From contig CADDZE010000020.1 in the NCBI GenBank assembly GCA_902812465.1, positions 1-63,627 on the forward strand: a stretch of 63,627 nucleotides of DNA, written 5' to 3'. The DNA comes from Acidobacteriota bacterium (GTDB lineage Bacteria > Acidobacteriota > Terriglobia > UBA7540). Shown here one piece after another: positions 1 to 9,002 of the stretch. Each line of letters opens with the position of its first letter. Positions within the stretch are counted from its first letter, which is position 1. The translations under genes and the position numbers were made by a program. The notes beneath the pieces are model-generated. The model had not been told where the DNA came from. It did no database searches and was given only the letters and a program-made list of their open reading frames with translations.

Positions 1-141
1 CCAGCGCGAAAGATGGTAGCAGATGAGAAAACGATGCGTTGTCTTGAGGTTCGCCAGACTCTCGACCAGCCTCCGCGAGTAGACTGCCACGCCGGAAGGT
101 TCGGGATCAACGGAGTAGGTGGCATCCAAGGCGATGGTCAT
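1..141 (-). CDS. glycosyltransferase family 1/4-like, N-terminal fragment (cut by window edge)
   Basis: Only the first 47 codons are inside the window; the frame is open to the left edge. The start reads MTIALDATYS, and the segment with D-x-x-P-S-G-V-A-V-Y-S-R-R-L resembles the N-terminus of GT-B glycosyltransferases (GT4 type), where a glycine after the first strand and a following helix bind the acceptor or nucleotide sugar. It lies downstream of the FkbM-like gene on the same strand, with 216 bp between them, so a glycan biosynthesis locus probably continues to the left. The family call rests on a short fragment; substrate is unknown. Confidence 0.6.
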   Translation of the reverse strand, partial: MTIALDATYSVDPEPSGVAVYSRRLVESLANLKTTHRFLICYHLSRW

Positions 142-357
142 GGGCAGCTTTCATGGTGCCACGAAGCAGGCTGCCAGGCCCCTGACGCCGGTTGCTGAGT
201 TCCCAATTCGCGAAGGCGGCGCTGGCCCAGCCTGATCGCCGTTCGCGGCAACAGAAAGGCCTCCGGGGTGAAATCTCTCGGTTCACGATGGGTGGCCCCG
301 GCGCCGCCATCGCAGGGCCGATCCGGCTGATAGCCAAGAGAATGAACGCATTGCGGC

Positions 358-1173
358 TTACCCCAAACTTCGACGGTGTCCGGCTCTCCTGGCGGTGAGG
401 TAGTAGCGAGGTGGCTCGTAGTGATTTTCCGCTATGAAGGGCTCGCAGAACCGGCTCTGCACAAGATCGTGCCGCACGAAGAACGCATTGGTGCCCTCCA
501 GGCTGCAGCCCACCAGAGCATAGCCCTTCTCGGCGCCGAGTGATTCCAGGGAGGCCAGGCTGGCCCCAAAATGGCTCGTGCCGCCCCATCGTGCCTGCGG
601 CAGGTAGGGGAACACCCACCGGCAGTCCGGCGGAAAGGTCGCATTGTACTCGATCACGACCGCCCGGGGGCGATAGCGCCGAATAGCCTCCCAGAGCCAG
701 TAATCGTTGCCATCAATATCGATGGAAAGGAGGTCGAATTCCGCGGGAATGGCCCCCCGCGCGATGATCGATTCGATATTCTCCGCCGTGGCCAATTCCG
801 GCTGAAGCACCAGGCTCCCGGTATCCAACTGCCGCGCGCAGTTGGCTCTGATGGCGCGCACCTGCCTTGGATCCGCTTCAATCCACAACCCCTTCCAGCC
901 CTGCACGAGCAGGTATGCCGTGTTGTTTTCCAGGCCATCGCCAGGCGCGCATTCGACAAACACCTTGCTTTCCGTGCCGATCCGCCGAAAAATTTCGGCA
1001 ATGATTCCATCCTCACCGCCCTGCGAGAATACTTTGTGTTCGAACCGGCTCAGCCTCTTTGCTTCCTGATACTTCGGTTCCTTGAGCAGTTCATGGATGA
1101 AGTGATCAAGCTGCAACTGAAACATTCCCTCGAAGACGGCGTGCATCTCTCTAATTCGTGCCCGCAAAGACAT
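358..1173 (-). CDS. FkbM-like SAM-dependent methyltransferase
   Basis: A 271-residue protein. Around residue 50 it has SQGGEDGIIAEIF, followed by FVECAPGDGLENNTAYLL and GLWIEAD. This is the motif I plus acidic-loop pattern of FkbM/methyltransferase-21-type enzymes, which bind S-adenosylmethionine and often O-methylate glycans or small molecules. LLSIDIDGNDYWLW further on fits the post-motif II region, and VVIEYNA follows. No signal peptide or membrane segment is seen, so it should be cytoplasmic. A purine-rich stretch resembling a ribosome binding site precedes the ATG. The glycosyltransferase fragment downstream suggests a role in surface polysaccharide modification, but the substrate is inferred only. 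Confidence 0.7.
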   Translation of the reverse strand: MSLRARIREMHAVFEGMFQLQLDHFIHELLKEPKYQEAKRLSRFEHKVFSQGGEDGIIAEIFRRIGTESKVFVECAPGDGLENNTAYLLVQGWKGLWIEADPRQVRAIRANCARQLDTGSLVLQPELATAENIESIIARGAIPAEFDLLSIDIDGNDYWLWEAIRRYRPRAVVIEYNATFPPDCRWVFPYLPQARWGGTSHFGASLASLESLGAEKGYALVGCSLEGTNAFFVRHDLVQSRFCEPFIAENHYEPPRYYLTARRAGHRRSLG

Positions 1174-1594
1174 AGGTCTACCCCTTCCTCACTCGGTTTG
1201 GTCGGTTTGCCGGTAACGCGGCTGGGCGAGCAAATGGCAATTGCGCAACGATGTGTTCCGACCTATCTCGCTTCTGATTTCCCCGCACCACGGTGCGGGC
1301 TAAGAGTTAAGAGTAATGGTCATCTTTATTTAACATCATGCCTCCGAGGGAGTGTAGCGGCAGGCAGCCCTTTCCGCAACGATTGCACGAAGCGAATGGG
1401 AGCGCTGTGAGCCCTGAGGATGGGATGCCCTGCCGCGTCCGGCAGGCTAAGAGCCCGTCCCGCCTCACGATCCGCGGCGACGCGTCCCGGGGTGGCCACA
1501 GTCCGCTTATGGCCACTATAAAAGAATCAGATGCAGACAGGTTTTGTCTGTGGCCTCGGGGCAGCGATGAGATAAAATGGCTTCCCGGAGGTGT
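1174..1594. other. divergent intergenic region, no gene recognised
   Basis: About 420 bp between the minus-strand FkbM-like gene and the LysR gene. No convincing RNA or protein gene was found. The part nearest the regulator contains a short inverted repeat (CAGAC...GTCTG around 1533-1549) and an AT-rich stretch just before the start, which could belong to an autoregulated LysR promoter; this is not demonstrated. Confidence 0.4.
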
Positions 1595-2527
1595 ATGGAT
1601 TACGATCAGCTCGCCAGCTTCCTAGAGGTAGCCAAGCTGCAGAGCTTCTCCCGCGCGGCGGAGAAGATTTACCGCACGCAGCCGGCGATCAGTGCCCAGA
1701 TTCGACTTCTGGAACAGGAGTGCGGCGAGCGGCTGTTCGACCGCAGCGGCAAGAAAGTCCAGCTCACTCCTGCGGGGGAGATTCTGCTGGGCTACGCGCA
1801 GAAGATCCTGGACCTTCACAAGGAGGCGCTGCAGGCCATCGCCGAGCTCAACCAGACGCCGCGCGGCAAGTTGTACATCGGAGCGAATGAAGCTACCTGT
1901 CTTTACGTGCTCCCCAAGACGTTTGCCCGCTTCAAGCAGCTCTATCCGCTCGTGCAAATCAGTATCTACCGCAATTTCAGCCACAAGATTCTGCAGAAGG
2001 TGCAGGAGGGGGCGGTGGATCTGGGGATTGTGACGCTGCCACAGAGCGCCAACAACATGGAAGTGATCCCGGTCTTTAAGGACGAAATGCAAGTGGTCGT
2101 TCCGGTGAGCCACCCCCTGGCCAAGAAGCGAAGCGTGACGCTGGAAGAGTTCGTCCAGTTTCCGCTCATCCTTCCCAAGACCGGGCACACGCGGGTAGTG
2201 ATTGACCGTTTGTTGCGCGACTACCGCGACGTCGTGCAGCTTTCCATGGAGCTGGCCAGCGTGGAGACGATCAAGAAATTCGTGGGGGCCGGCCTGGGCA
2301 TCTCGATCATCAGCCGCACCTACGCCCAGGCGGAAGTGGCGGCGGGCGTGCTCAAGTTGATTCCTCTCGAAGGGCTGAAGCTTTACCGCGAGCTGGGCTT
2401 GGTTTATCGCCGGGACCGTTATCTGTCCCTTCCGGCCAAGATCTTCATCGAGGTCGTCCGCAACTCGACGGCCCCCGCCCAGGCGGCGGCTCCGGGGAAC
2501 GGCCCCCGGCCGCCCGCGAGCCGCTGA
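1595..2527 (+). CDS. LysR-family transcriptional regulator
   Basis: A 310-residue LysR-type regulator. The winged helix-turn-helix occupies residues 1-60 (MDYDQLASFLEVA, FSRAAEKIYRTQPAISAQI, LEQECGERLFDR). The rest is a periplasmic-binding-protein-like effector domain with typical strands such as VDLGIVTLP and GLGISIISR. I chose the ATG at MDYDQL, which has GGAGG just upstream, rather than a start six codons earlier, because LysR proteins normally begin directly with this helix. It is followed 22 bp later by the aspartate kinase gene on the same strand, so it may regulate amino-acid biosynthesis, but the effector cannot be told from sequence. The Pro/Ala-rich tail is probably disordered. Confidence 0.85.
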   Translation: MDYDQLASFLEVAKLQSFSRAAEKIYRTQPAISAQIRLLEQECGERLFDRSGKKVQLTPAGEILLGYAQKILDLHKEALQAIAELNQTPRGKLYIGANEATCLYVLPKTFARFKQLYPLVQISIYRNFSHKILQKVQEGAVDLGIVTLPQSANNMEVIPVFKDEMQVVVPVSHPLAKKRSVTLEEFVQFPLILPKTGHTRVVIDRLLRDYRDVVQLSMELASVETIKKFVGAGLGISIISRTYAQAEVAAGVLKLIPLEGLKLYRELGLVYRRDRYLSLPAKIFIEVVRNSTAPAQAAAPGNGPRPPASR

Positions 2528-2549
2528 TTCCAACCTTCCATCCGAATTC

Positions 2550-3968
2550 ATGAGTATGCCAAGAGCTGAGAGGCCGCTGCTAGTGATGAAGTTTGGAGGC
2601 ACCTCGGTGGGGAACGCCGAGCGCATGGAGGCCGTGGCGGAGATTGTGGCCCGGCACTCACGTGAGGCGGACCTTGTGGTGATTGTTTCCGCGATGGGCG
2701 GCGTGACGGATATGCTGATCCGCGCCGCCGGTCAAGCGAGCCGCGGCGACCGCGAGCACTGGAAGGGCGTGCGGCAGGAGCTGGCACGCCGCCACCGCGA
2801 GGTGGCGGACCGCTTGCTCTCGGCGAGCGAGCAGGCGCAGGTCCTCCCACGCCTAGCCGAGCAGGTAGGCCATTTCGAGAACCTGTGCTCGGGTTTCTCC
2901 TTGGTCCGCGAAGTGACGCCGCGCGCCATGGATACGCTCTCCAGCCTGGGCGAAGTGATGTCCTCCATCCTGCTAGCGGCGATCCTGCGCTCCCGAGGAA
3001 TCCCGGCCGTCGCCGTGGACGCGACCGAACTGATTGTTACCAACGATACGTTTGGCAACGCATCACCGCTGATGGACGAAACCACCGCCAAGACCCGCCA
3101 GGCGCTGGCCCCCCTGCGTCGTCGTGCGACCATCCCGGTGATTACGGGATTCCGCGGTGCGACCCGTGAAGGCCTCTGCACCACGCTGGGGCGCGGCGGA
3201 TCAGACTACAGCGCCACTATCCTCGGCGCCGCGCTCAACGCCGATGAGGTCTGGATCTGGACGGATGTGGATGGCGTGATGACCGCCGATCCCCGCCTGG
3301 TGCCCGAGGCACGCATTATTCCTGAGATTTCGTACCGCGAAGCGCTCGAGCTCTCATTCTTCGGGGCCAAGGTACTCCATCCCAAGGCGATCCGGCCGGT
3401 GATGACGGGCCAGATTCCCGTTTGGATCAAGAACTCCTTCAACCCCGCCGGCGCGGGCACGCGGATCGGACCCTCAGTGAGTCAAAGCCGGCCCGGCATC
3501 AAGGCCATCACTTCGGTGAGTAAAGCAGCTCTGGTGACCGTGAGCGGCAAAGACACGCTGAGTTTTCCGCACCTGGCCGCGCGGACGTTCAGCGCCCTGA
3601 GTCTGGAGGAGATTCCGACCCTGGTGGTCACCCAGTCGTCGGCGGACAACGTGCTCTGCTTTGCCGTGCATGAAGCGGACTTGCGCCAGGTCAAGGCCAA
3701 GCTGGAGAAGGCCTTCGAGCTCGAGATGCTGCACGATTATGTTGCGGCGCTCGAGGTGATCCCCCACGTGGCGGTGGTGGTGGCCATCGGGGAGAACATG
3801 AAGGGCACGCCGGGCATCGCGGGGCGCGCCTTCAGCGCACTAGGGCGAGCCGGGATCAACATCATCGCCATCGCTCAGGGTTCATCCGAGCTGAGCATCT
3901 CGTTTGCCGTCAAGTCGTCCGAGGTAAAAGAGGCGGTGCGAGCGGTGCATGCCGAATTTCAGCTGTAG
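2550..3968 (+). CDS. lysC: aspartate kinase
   Basis: A 472-residue monofunctional aspartokinase catalysing ATP-dependent phosphorylation of L-aspartate, the entry to the lysine/threonine/methionine pathway. The N-terminal kinase motif KFGGTSVG is at residues 14-21. GRGGSDYSA near 215 and WTDVDGVMTADPR shortly after complete the amino-acid-kinase active site. The last ~150 residues form two ACT domains (including ITSVSKAALVTVSG and GTPGIAGRAFSALGRAGINI), expected to bind feedback inhibitor. It ends directly at the ACT tail with no homoserine dehydrogenase domain, so it is not a ThrA fusion. Threonine synthase follows 73 bp later. An in-frame ATG two codons downstream is an equally possible start. 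Confidence 0.93.
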   Translation: MSMPRAERPLLVMKFGGTSVGNAERMEAVAEIVARHSREADLVVIVSAMGGVTDMLIRAAGQASRGDREHWKGVRQELARRHREVADRLLSASEQAQVLPRLAEQVGHFENLCSGFSLVREVTPRAMDTLSSLGEVMSSILLAAILRSRGIPAVAVDATELIVTNDTFGNASPLMDETTAKTRQALAPLRRRATIPVITGFRGATREGLCTTLGRGGSDYSATILGAALNADEVWIWTDVDGVMTADPRLVPEARIIPEISYREALELSFFGAKVLHPKAIRPVMTGQIPVWIKNSFNPAGAGTRIGPSVSQSRPGIKAITSVSKAALVTVSGKDTLSFPHLAARTFSALSLEEIPTLVVTQSSADNVLCFAVHEADLRQVKAKLEKAFELEMLHDYVAALEVIPHVAVVVAIGENMKGTPGIAGRAFSALGRAGINIIAIAQGSSELSISFAVKSSEVKEAVRAVHAEFQL

Positions 3969-4041
3969 CTTTCTTTTGTTCGATAGTCCGTGGCCCAATT
4001 GTCCCAGCTTCTGGGCAATGGATTAGGCGTCCGAACCTTTA

Positions 4042-5331
4042 ATGCCTGCTTATCTTCAATGCATCGAAGAGGTCTGTGGTGAGCGGCAGGAGCCGGGCAA
4101 AGATTCCCACCTGTGCCTGCGCTGCGGCGGCTTGCTGGAGGTGAAGTACGATTTTTCACCCATGGACCCGGACGAGCTGCGCCACACCTGGCACCAGCGC
4201 CGCTTAAGCGGAGAGCCGGTAGACCGCAGCGGCGTGTGGCGCTTCCGCGAACTCATTCCCTTCGTCAGCCCGGGAGACCGCATCATTTCGCTCTCGGAAG
4301 GGTCAACGCCCTTGATTGGGACGCGCCGGGCGGGTTGGTGGGCTGGGCCCGTGCACCTCACGGTGAAGCACCAGGGGGTCAGCCCCACCGGCTCCTTCAA
4401 AGACCTCGGCATGACGGCGTGCATTACGCGCGCCGAGTCGCGCGACGTCCGCACGGTTGCCTGTGCGTCCACCGGCAACACCTCGTCTTCCATGGCGGCC
4501 TACGCGGCGCGGGCGGGAATGAAAGCCTTGCTTTTTGTGCCTTACCGCCAGATCTCGGCTGCCAAGCTGGCCCAAGCCCTTGATTTTGGCGCGCTGGTGG
4601 TGGAGGTGGGGGATACGTTCGACGAGGCTTTCCGCCTGCTTCGGGAACTCGCCGGAGAGCTCGATCTCTATCTCGTCAACTCGATTAATCCCTTCCGCAT
4701 CGAGGGCCAGAAGACTATTGTGGCCGAGCTGATGGAGCAGCGGGGGTGGCGCCCGCCGGATTACATTGTGGTGCCTGGCGGCAACCTGGGCAACGCCTCG
4801 GCCATTGGCAAAGGGTTGCGGGAACTGAAAGAGCTGGGATTTATTGAAAAAGTACCGCGCCTGGTGGTAGTGCAGGCGGAAGGCGCCAATCCCTTCTATC
4901 GCCTGACCAAGGAGGACGCCACGGAACTGGTGCCGGTTGATACGCCCCAGACGGAAGCTACGGCGATTCGCATCGGCCGGCCGGCTAACTGGAAGAAGGC
5001 GAAGCGCGCCCTGGAATGGACTCAAGGGCTGGTCGAATCCGTCAGCGATGAAGAAATTGCGCAGGCCAAGGCGGTCCTGGCCTCGGACGGAGTCGGCTGC
5101 GAGCCGGCATCGGCGGCTACCGTGGCCGGAGTGCGCAAGCTGTGCCAGGCGGGCAAGATCGAGCGCCATGCGGACATCGTCTGCGTGCTGACGGGCAACC
5201 AGCTGAAGGATACCGAGTACATCATGCGGCACCACGCTGATGAGAAGTCCAGCCGGCTGCTGCGCGCCGAGCCAACGCTGGAGGCCGTGCGGCGTGTGCT
5301 CGAAGCGCCCCTCGCCGCCCGCGCCTGGTAG
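4042..5331 (+). CDS. thrC: threonine synthase
   Basis: A 429-residue PLP enzyme converting O-phospho-L-homoserine to threonine. The PLP lysine is Lys120 in SPTGSFKDLGM. The Ser/Thr-rich ACASTGNTSSSMAAYA loop and the glycine-rich phosphate cradle VVPGGNLGNASAIGKG follow. Near the N-terminus, cysteines 7, 12, 25 and 28 form a small zinc-ribbon-like element seen in many bacterial ThrC proteins. Placement right after aspartate kinase supports a threonine branch unit; homoserine dehydrogenase and homoserine kinase are not in the window. Its stop lies 95 bp from the end of a convergent gene. Confidence 0.93.
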   Translation: MPAYLQCIEEVCGERQEPGKDSHLCLRCGGLLEVKYDFSPMDPDELRHTWHQRRLSGEPVDRSGVWRFRELIPFVSPGDRIISLSEGSTPLIGTRRAGWWAGPVHLTVKHQGVSPTGSFKDLGMTACITRAESRDVRTVACASTGNTSSSMAAYAARAGMKALLFVPYRQISAAKLAQALDFGALVVEVGDTFDEAFRLLRELAGELDLYLVNSINPFRIEGQKTIVAELMEQRGWRPPDYIVVPGGNLGNASAIGKGLRELKELGFIEKVPRLVVVQAEGANPFYRLTKEDATELVPVDTPQTEATAIRIGRPANWKKAKRALEWTQGLVESVSDEEIAQAKAVLASDGVGCEPASAATVAGVRKLCQAGKIERHADIVCVLTGNQLKDTEYIMRHHADEKSSRLLRAEPTLEAVRRVLEAPLAARAW

Positions 5332-5426
5332 GACGGCTCCGGCGGGTGTGGCATCTTGAAATTCGCAGTACTGCTTGGGAAGGCAGGCTGAGAGAAAAAC
5401 GGCTCGCCCAGAAGGCGCAACACGCC

Positions 5427-6605
5427 TTAGCGTGGCACCTCGACCTCTGTCCCGCGCCGCTCGGCCGATACATACGCGGTGTAGAGCACCGCGACGGTGT
5501 CGCGCGCTAATTCCGCGCCGGACTGCGGTTCGCGGCCGTGGGCGATGGCTTCCATGAAGTCCTGGAATTCTTGCGGGTAGCCGTGCTGCCAGTCCTCGTC
5601 GGGTGCGGGCTTAGACCAGCCTTGCTTGGTGCCGATCTTTTCTGTCACGTAAACGTCGCGAAGCTGCTCTTCTTTGGGGTTGAAGGTCTCAAGGGCGTCG
5701 ATGGGGTTCAGGTTACAGCGCGTGCGGTGGTTATGGGCGAAGACTTCCAGCCAGTTATGGACGCCGCCGAGCACCAGCTCGGAGGAGAAGATGTCGGCCA
5801 CCATGCCGTCGTCGAAGGTGAGGTGCACCTGCGCGTAGTCTTCGACGTCCTCATAGGTGGTGCGCAGGAAACCGGCGTCGCGGAACGTCTGGAGGCGCGT
5901 GATCTGGTGGGTGCGAGCGCTCACCGTGGCGGGCCGGATCGGCTGGCGGGCATGACTGGCTTCGCCCTCCACACGCTTGAGGTAAAGCGCGGCGGTGAGC
6001 GGATGGCAACCCTTGCCTACTAAGGAGCCTCCGCCGGAGAACCTCCAGGAACCGTAGTAAGGCGAATGCGACCCACTGTGCGATTCGTCGCCGATCAGCC
6101 ATAGGATCTGCCCACCGCTCTTTACCAAGATCTCGCGCTCCTTTTGGAGGGCGGGGGCATAGACCCAATTTTCGGCGTAACACACCCGCCTGCCAGCCGC
6201 GCGGGAAGCACTTAGGATGCGGTCGCAACTGGCCATCGCCTCCCGGAGCATGGTCTCTTTGGGAAACAGGTCGCCGCGAAAATCGGCACTGCCCGAGCCG
6301 TAATATCCGGTAAAGGGCTTTTCGATGACGACGTGCTTGCCGCGCTCCAGTGCGGCGACGGCCAAGGCCTCGTGCAGATGTCCTGGTGTACAGACGTCAA
6401 TTACGTCTACCGCCTCGCACAAGGCTTCAAGCGCGGCAAAAGCTCGGACGCCGTGCTGGCGGGCGAAGGCTTCCCTCGATTCGGCGGATCTCGAGGTGAC
6501 GCCTACCACTTCTACCGGCACGCCGTACACCCGGCGGTACCCATGCAGATGAAAGCGGGCGGCAAATCCCGCCCCGACGAGGCCCACGCGAATGGTGTTG
6601 GACAT
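5427..6605 (-). CDS. Gfo/Idh/MocA-family oxidoreductase
   Basis: A 392-residue NAD(P)-dependent dehydrogenase. The Rossmann motif GLVGAGFAARFH is at residues 8-19. The family signature EKPF (residues 95-98) provides the conserved lysine near the nicotinamide. The C-terminal half has the alpha/beta fold used for substrate binding and dimerisation (GGGSLVGKGCHPL, DVEDYAQVHLTFDDG). No signal peptide, so cytoplasmic, unlike the Tat-exported subgroup of this family. It is convergent to thrC and divergent from thrS and stands alone. Members act on sugars, inositol or related polyols; the actual substrate cannot be assigned. Confidence 0.85.
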   Translation of the reverse strand: MSNTIRVGLVGAGFAARFHLHGYRRVYGVPVEVVGVTSRSAESREAFARQHGVRAFAALEALCEAVDVIDVCTPGHLHEALAVAALERGKHVVIEKPFTGYYGSGSADFRGDLFPKETMLREAMASCDRILSASRAAGRRVCYAENWVYAPALQKEREILVKSGGQILWLIGDESHSGSHSPYYGSWRFSGGGSLVGKGCHPLTAALYLKRVEGEASHARQPIRPATVSARTHQITRLQTFRDAGFLRTTYEDVEDYAQVHLTFDDGMVADIFSSELVLGGVHNWLEVFAHNHRTRCNLNPIDALETFNPKEEQLRDVYVTEKIGTKQGWSKPAPDEDWQHGYPQEFQDFMEAIAHGREPQSGAELARDTVAVLYTAYVSAERRGTEVEVPR

Positions 6606-6813
6606 GCTTGCCTCCTGATGGATCTGCCTCGGCCATCATGGCCGACCACGGCTCATGCAAACCCAGGACTCTACCACGGTCCTGCACCGGGCTGGTTCGC
6701 AGCGAGGAGCTCTCGGGGCCGTTGGATTTGGCGGTGAAGACGCTGGGCTGCGACCCACGGCTTCCTGCCGGGCTGGAGCTAGAGGGGCAAGGGCGGACCC
6801 TCGGCCTGGCGGT

Positions 6814-6841
6814 TTGACCCCTGTGCGCCCGGTCTGATAAC
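6814..6841 (+). promoter_or_regulatory. predicted sigma70-type promoter of thrS
   Basis: TTGACC and GATAAC are separated by 16 bp. Predicted transcription would start about 20 bp before the thrS ATG, in the divergent gap with the Gfo/Idh gene. Match to consensus is moderate. No T-box or other tRNA-sensing leader fits in the short untranslated stretch. Confidence 0.45.
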
Positions 6842-6870
6842 TTGGATTTTTGCTGTCGGACGCTGGCGCT

Positions 6871-8808
6871 ATGTCAAACGTGCAGATCACATTGCCCGAT
6901 GGCTCGGTGAGGGAATACCCGAAGGGCATTACGGCACTCGAGGTGGCTAGGTCGATCGGGCCGCGGCTCGCGGCGGAGGCGCTGGTAGCCAAACTGGACG
7001 GACGACTCATTGACCTCTCGGCGCCGATTGAACAGAGCGGACCCATTCAGTTTCTCACCCCGGGCTCGGCTGAAGCGCTCGAGGTCTATCGCCATTCGTG
7101 CGCGCACCTTTTGGCCGCCGCGGTCCTCGAGCTGTTTCCAGACGCGCATCCGGGCGTAGGCCCGCCGACGGAGACGGGATTCTATTACGACTTCTACCGC
7201 GAGAAGCCTTTCACCGAGGATGACCTGCGCCGGCTCGAAGCGAAAATGGCCGAGCTTGTGAAGGCCGACGTTCCCAACGAGCGCGTCTATTTTTCCAAGG
7301 AAGAAGGCCTGAAGCTGTTCGCGGAAATGGGTGAGTTTCTGAAGTGCGAATTGATCGAAGAGAAGGCGGAGCCCGTCTTCTCCGCCTACCGGACGGGCAA
7401 GTTTCTGGATTTCTGCCGTGGACCACATATTCCCTCCATGGGACGCATCAAGGCCTTCAAACTGCTCAGCGTGGCTGGCGCGCATTGGAAGGGCGATGAG
7501 CACTCTTACCCGCTGCAGCGCATCTATGGCACGGCATTCTTTACCCAGGAGGAGCTGGACGCCTACCTGCGGCAAGTTGAAGAAGCGAAGAAGCGCGATC
7601 ACCGCCGGCTGGGCAAGGAACTTGACCTGTTCAGCATCCAGGAGGACGCCGGTGCAGGGCTGATCTTCTGGCATCCCAAGGGTGGCATCGTCCGCAAGGA
7701 GATCGAGGACTGGCTGCGCGAGGAGCTGCTGGCGCGTGGCTACGACTTGGTCTTCACCCCGCACGTCATGCGCCTGCACCTTTGGGAGACGAGCGGCCAC
7801 GCGAACTGGTACCGGGAGAACATGTTTGGCGCCATGGAGGTGGAGAACGACCGCTACCAGGTGAAGCCCATGAACTGCCCGGGGCACATCCTGATCTATA
7901 AGTCGCGGGTGCGCAGCTACCGCGAGTTGCCCATGCGGCTGGCCGAGCTCGGGACGGTCTACCGTTTCGAGCGCTCCGGAGTGATGCATGGCCTGTTGCG
8001 GGTGCGTGGCTTTACTCAGGATGACGCCCACATCTTTTGCATGCCTGAGCAGGTGGAGAGCGAGGTCCAGGGGTGCGTCGAGTTCGCTTTCGCCGTGCTG
8101 AAGCAGTTCGGCTTTGACCGCTATCAGGTGGAGCTCTCAGCGCGCGACCCTCAGCGGCCGGGGGACTACTCGGGCACAGCGGAAGAGTGGGAGCGGGCCG
8201 AAGGCGCCCTGATGAATACCCTGAAAGGTATGGATATCCCGTTCAAGTACATGCCAGGCGAAGCGGTGTTCTACGGGCCCAAGATCGACCTGAAGCTGGT
8301 GGACGCTATCGGGCGCCCCTGGCAGCTGACCACGGTGCAATTCGACTTCACTTTGCCGCGGCGCTTCGGCTTGGAATACATCGGCCCTGACGGCCACTCG
8401 CATACCCCGGTCATGGTGCATCGCGCCTTGCTGGGTTCGATCGAGCGATTCTTCGGCGTGCTGATCGAGCACTACGCAGGAGCATTCCCGCTGTGGCTGG
8501 CGCCCGTCCAGGCGGTGGTGCTGCCAGTCAGCGAAAAGCACCTCGCCTACGCCAGCGAAGTGGCGGACCGGCTGAGCACGGCCAAAGTCCGGGTGCAGCT
8601 CGATGATCGCAACGAAAAGCTCAACGCGCGCATCCGCGACGCGCAGCTGCAGAAGGTCCCCTTCATGCTGGTGGTGGGGGACCGGGAGGCGGCGTCGCGC
8701 AGTGTGGCGGTGCGGCGGCGGGACATGGGTGACGTGGGGGTCCGCCCGCTGGTGGAGGTGGTCGACTGGGTGCGCGAGCTTATCGACAAGCGCACCGCAA
8801 CATGGTAA
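6871..8808 (+). CDS. thrS: threonyl-tRNA synthetase
   Basis: A 645-residue class II aminoacyl-tRNA synthetase that charges tRNA-Thr. Domains in order: N-terminal TGS (ITLPDGSVREYPKGITALEVA), the editing/SAD domain with HSCAHLL and FCRGPHIPSMG, the catalytic core with MNCPGH (zinc cysteine) and the class II motif 2 region RFERSGVMHGLLRVRGF, and a C-terminal anticodon-binding domain (QAVVLPVSEKHLAYA to the end). I prefer the ATG reading MSNVQITLPDG over an upstream TTG seven codons earlier, because ThrS proteins begin directly with TGS. It heads a translation cluster thrS-infC-rpmI-rplT-pheS-pheT. Two tRNA-Thr genes lie about 7 kb downstream. Confidence 0.95.
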   Translation: MSNVQITLPDGSVREYPKGITALEVARSIGPRLAAEALVAKLDGRLIDLSAPIEQSGPIQFLTPGSAEALEVYRHSCAHLLAAAVLELFPDAHPGVGPPTETGFYYDFYREKPFTEDDLRRLEAKMAELVKADVPNERVYFSKEEGLKLFAEMGEFLKCELIEEKAEPVFSAYRTGKFLDFCRGPHIPSMGRIKAFKLLSVAGAHWKGDEHSYPLQRIYGTAFFTQEELDAYLRQVEEAKKRDHRRLGKELDLFSIQEDAGAGLIFWHPKGGIVRKEIEDWLREELLARGYDLVFTPHVMRLHLWETSGHANWYRENMFGAMEVENDRYQVKPMNCPGHILIYKSRVRSYRELPMRLAELGTVYRFERSGVMHGLLRVRGFTQDDAHIFCMPEQVESEVQGCVEFAFAVLKQFGFDRYQVELSARDPQRPGDYSGTAEEWERAEGALMNTLKGMDIPFKYMPGEAVFYGPKIDLKLVDAIGRPWQLTTVQFDFTLPRRFGLEYIGPDGHSHTPVMVHRALLGSIERFFGVLIEHYAGAFPLWLAPVQAVVLPVSEKHLAYASEVADRLSTAKVRVQLDDRNEKLNARIRDAQLQKVPFMLVVGDREAASRSVAVRRRDMGDVGVRPLVEVVDWVRELIDKRTATW

Positions 8809-8912
8809 GGTATCGTCAGGTGTCAGCGGCGTGTTCGATTCCCGGAAGAGTGCAGCCTAGGGTAGAACGTGAAGGATGAAACGAGGCCGATGCTGACCTT
8901 TGTTCATCCCCA

Positions 8913-8995
8913 GGGGGAAGTGCCTTCGCGTTCGCTAGAAGGCGTGTACCCCCGCGCGGGATCGAACGGCTGGCGCCTACTTCCCCAGTAAGGAG
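8913..8995 (+). promoter_or_regulatory. structured 5' leader and Shine-Dalgarno of infC
   Basis: The 194 bp between thrS and infC contain nested inverted repeats. GGGGAAGT at 8914-8921 pairs perfectly with ACTTCCCC at 8979-8986, closing a region that holds GTTCG/CGAAC and a small CCCGCGCGGG palindrome. AAGGAG follows directly at 8990-8995. Such a fold would place the infC ribosome binding site at the foot of a hairpin, which suits translational control of the infC-rpmI-rplT unit. It does not obviously match the L20 leader consensus I know. Function is inferred. Confidence 0.45.
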
Positions 8996-9002
8996 AACGC
9001 CT

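Noticed and set aside
1622-2626. A 334-codon minus-strand frame opposite the LysR gene
   Set aside because: It mirrors a well-supported LysR gene in a GC-rich region and has no recognisable motifs; treated as a shadow.
6606-6870. A T-box or other tRNA-sensing leader before thrS
   Set aside because: Predicted leader is about 20-25 nt and no T-box sequence or specifier hairpin was seen.
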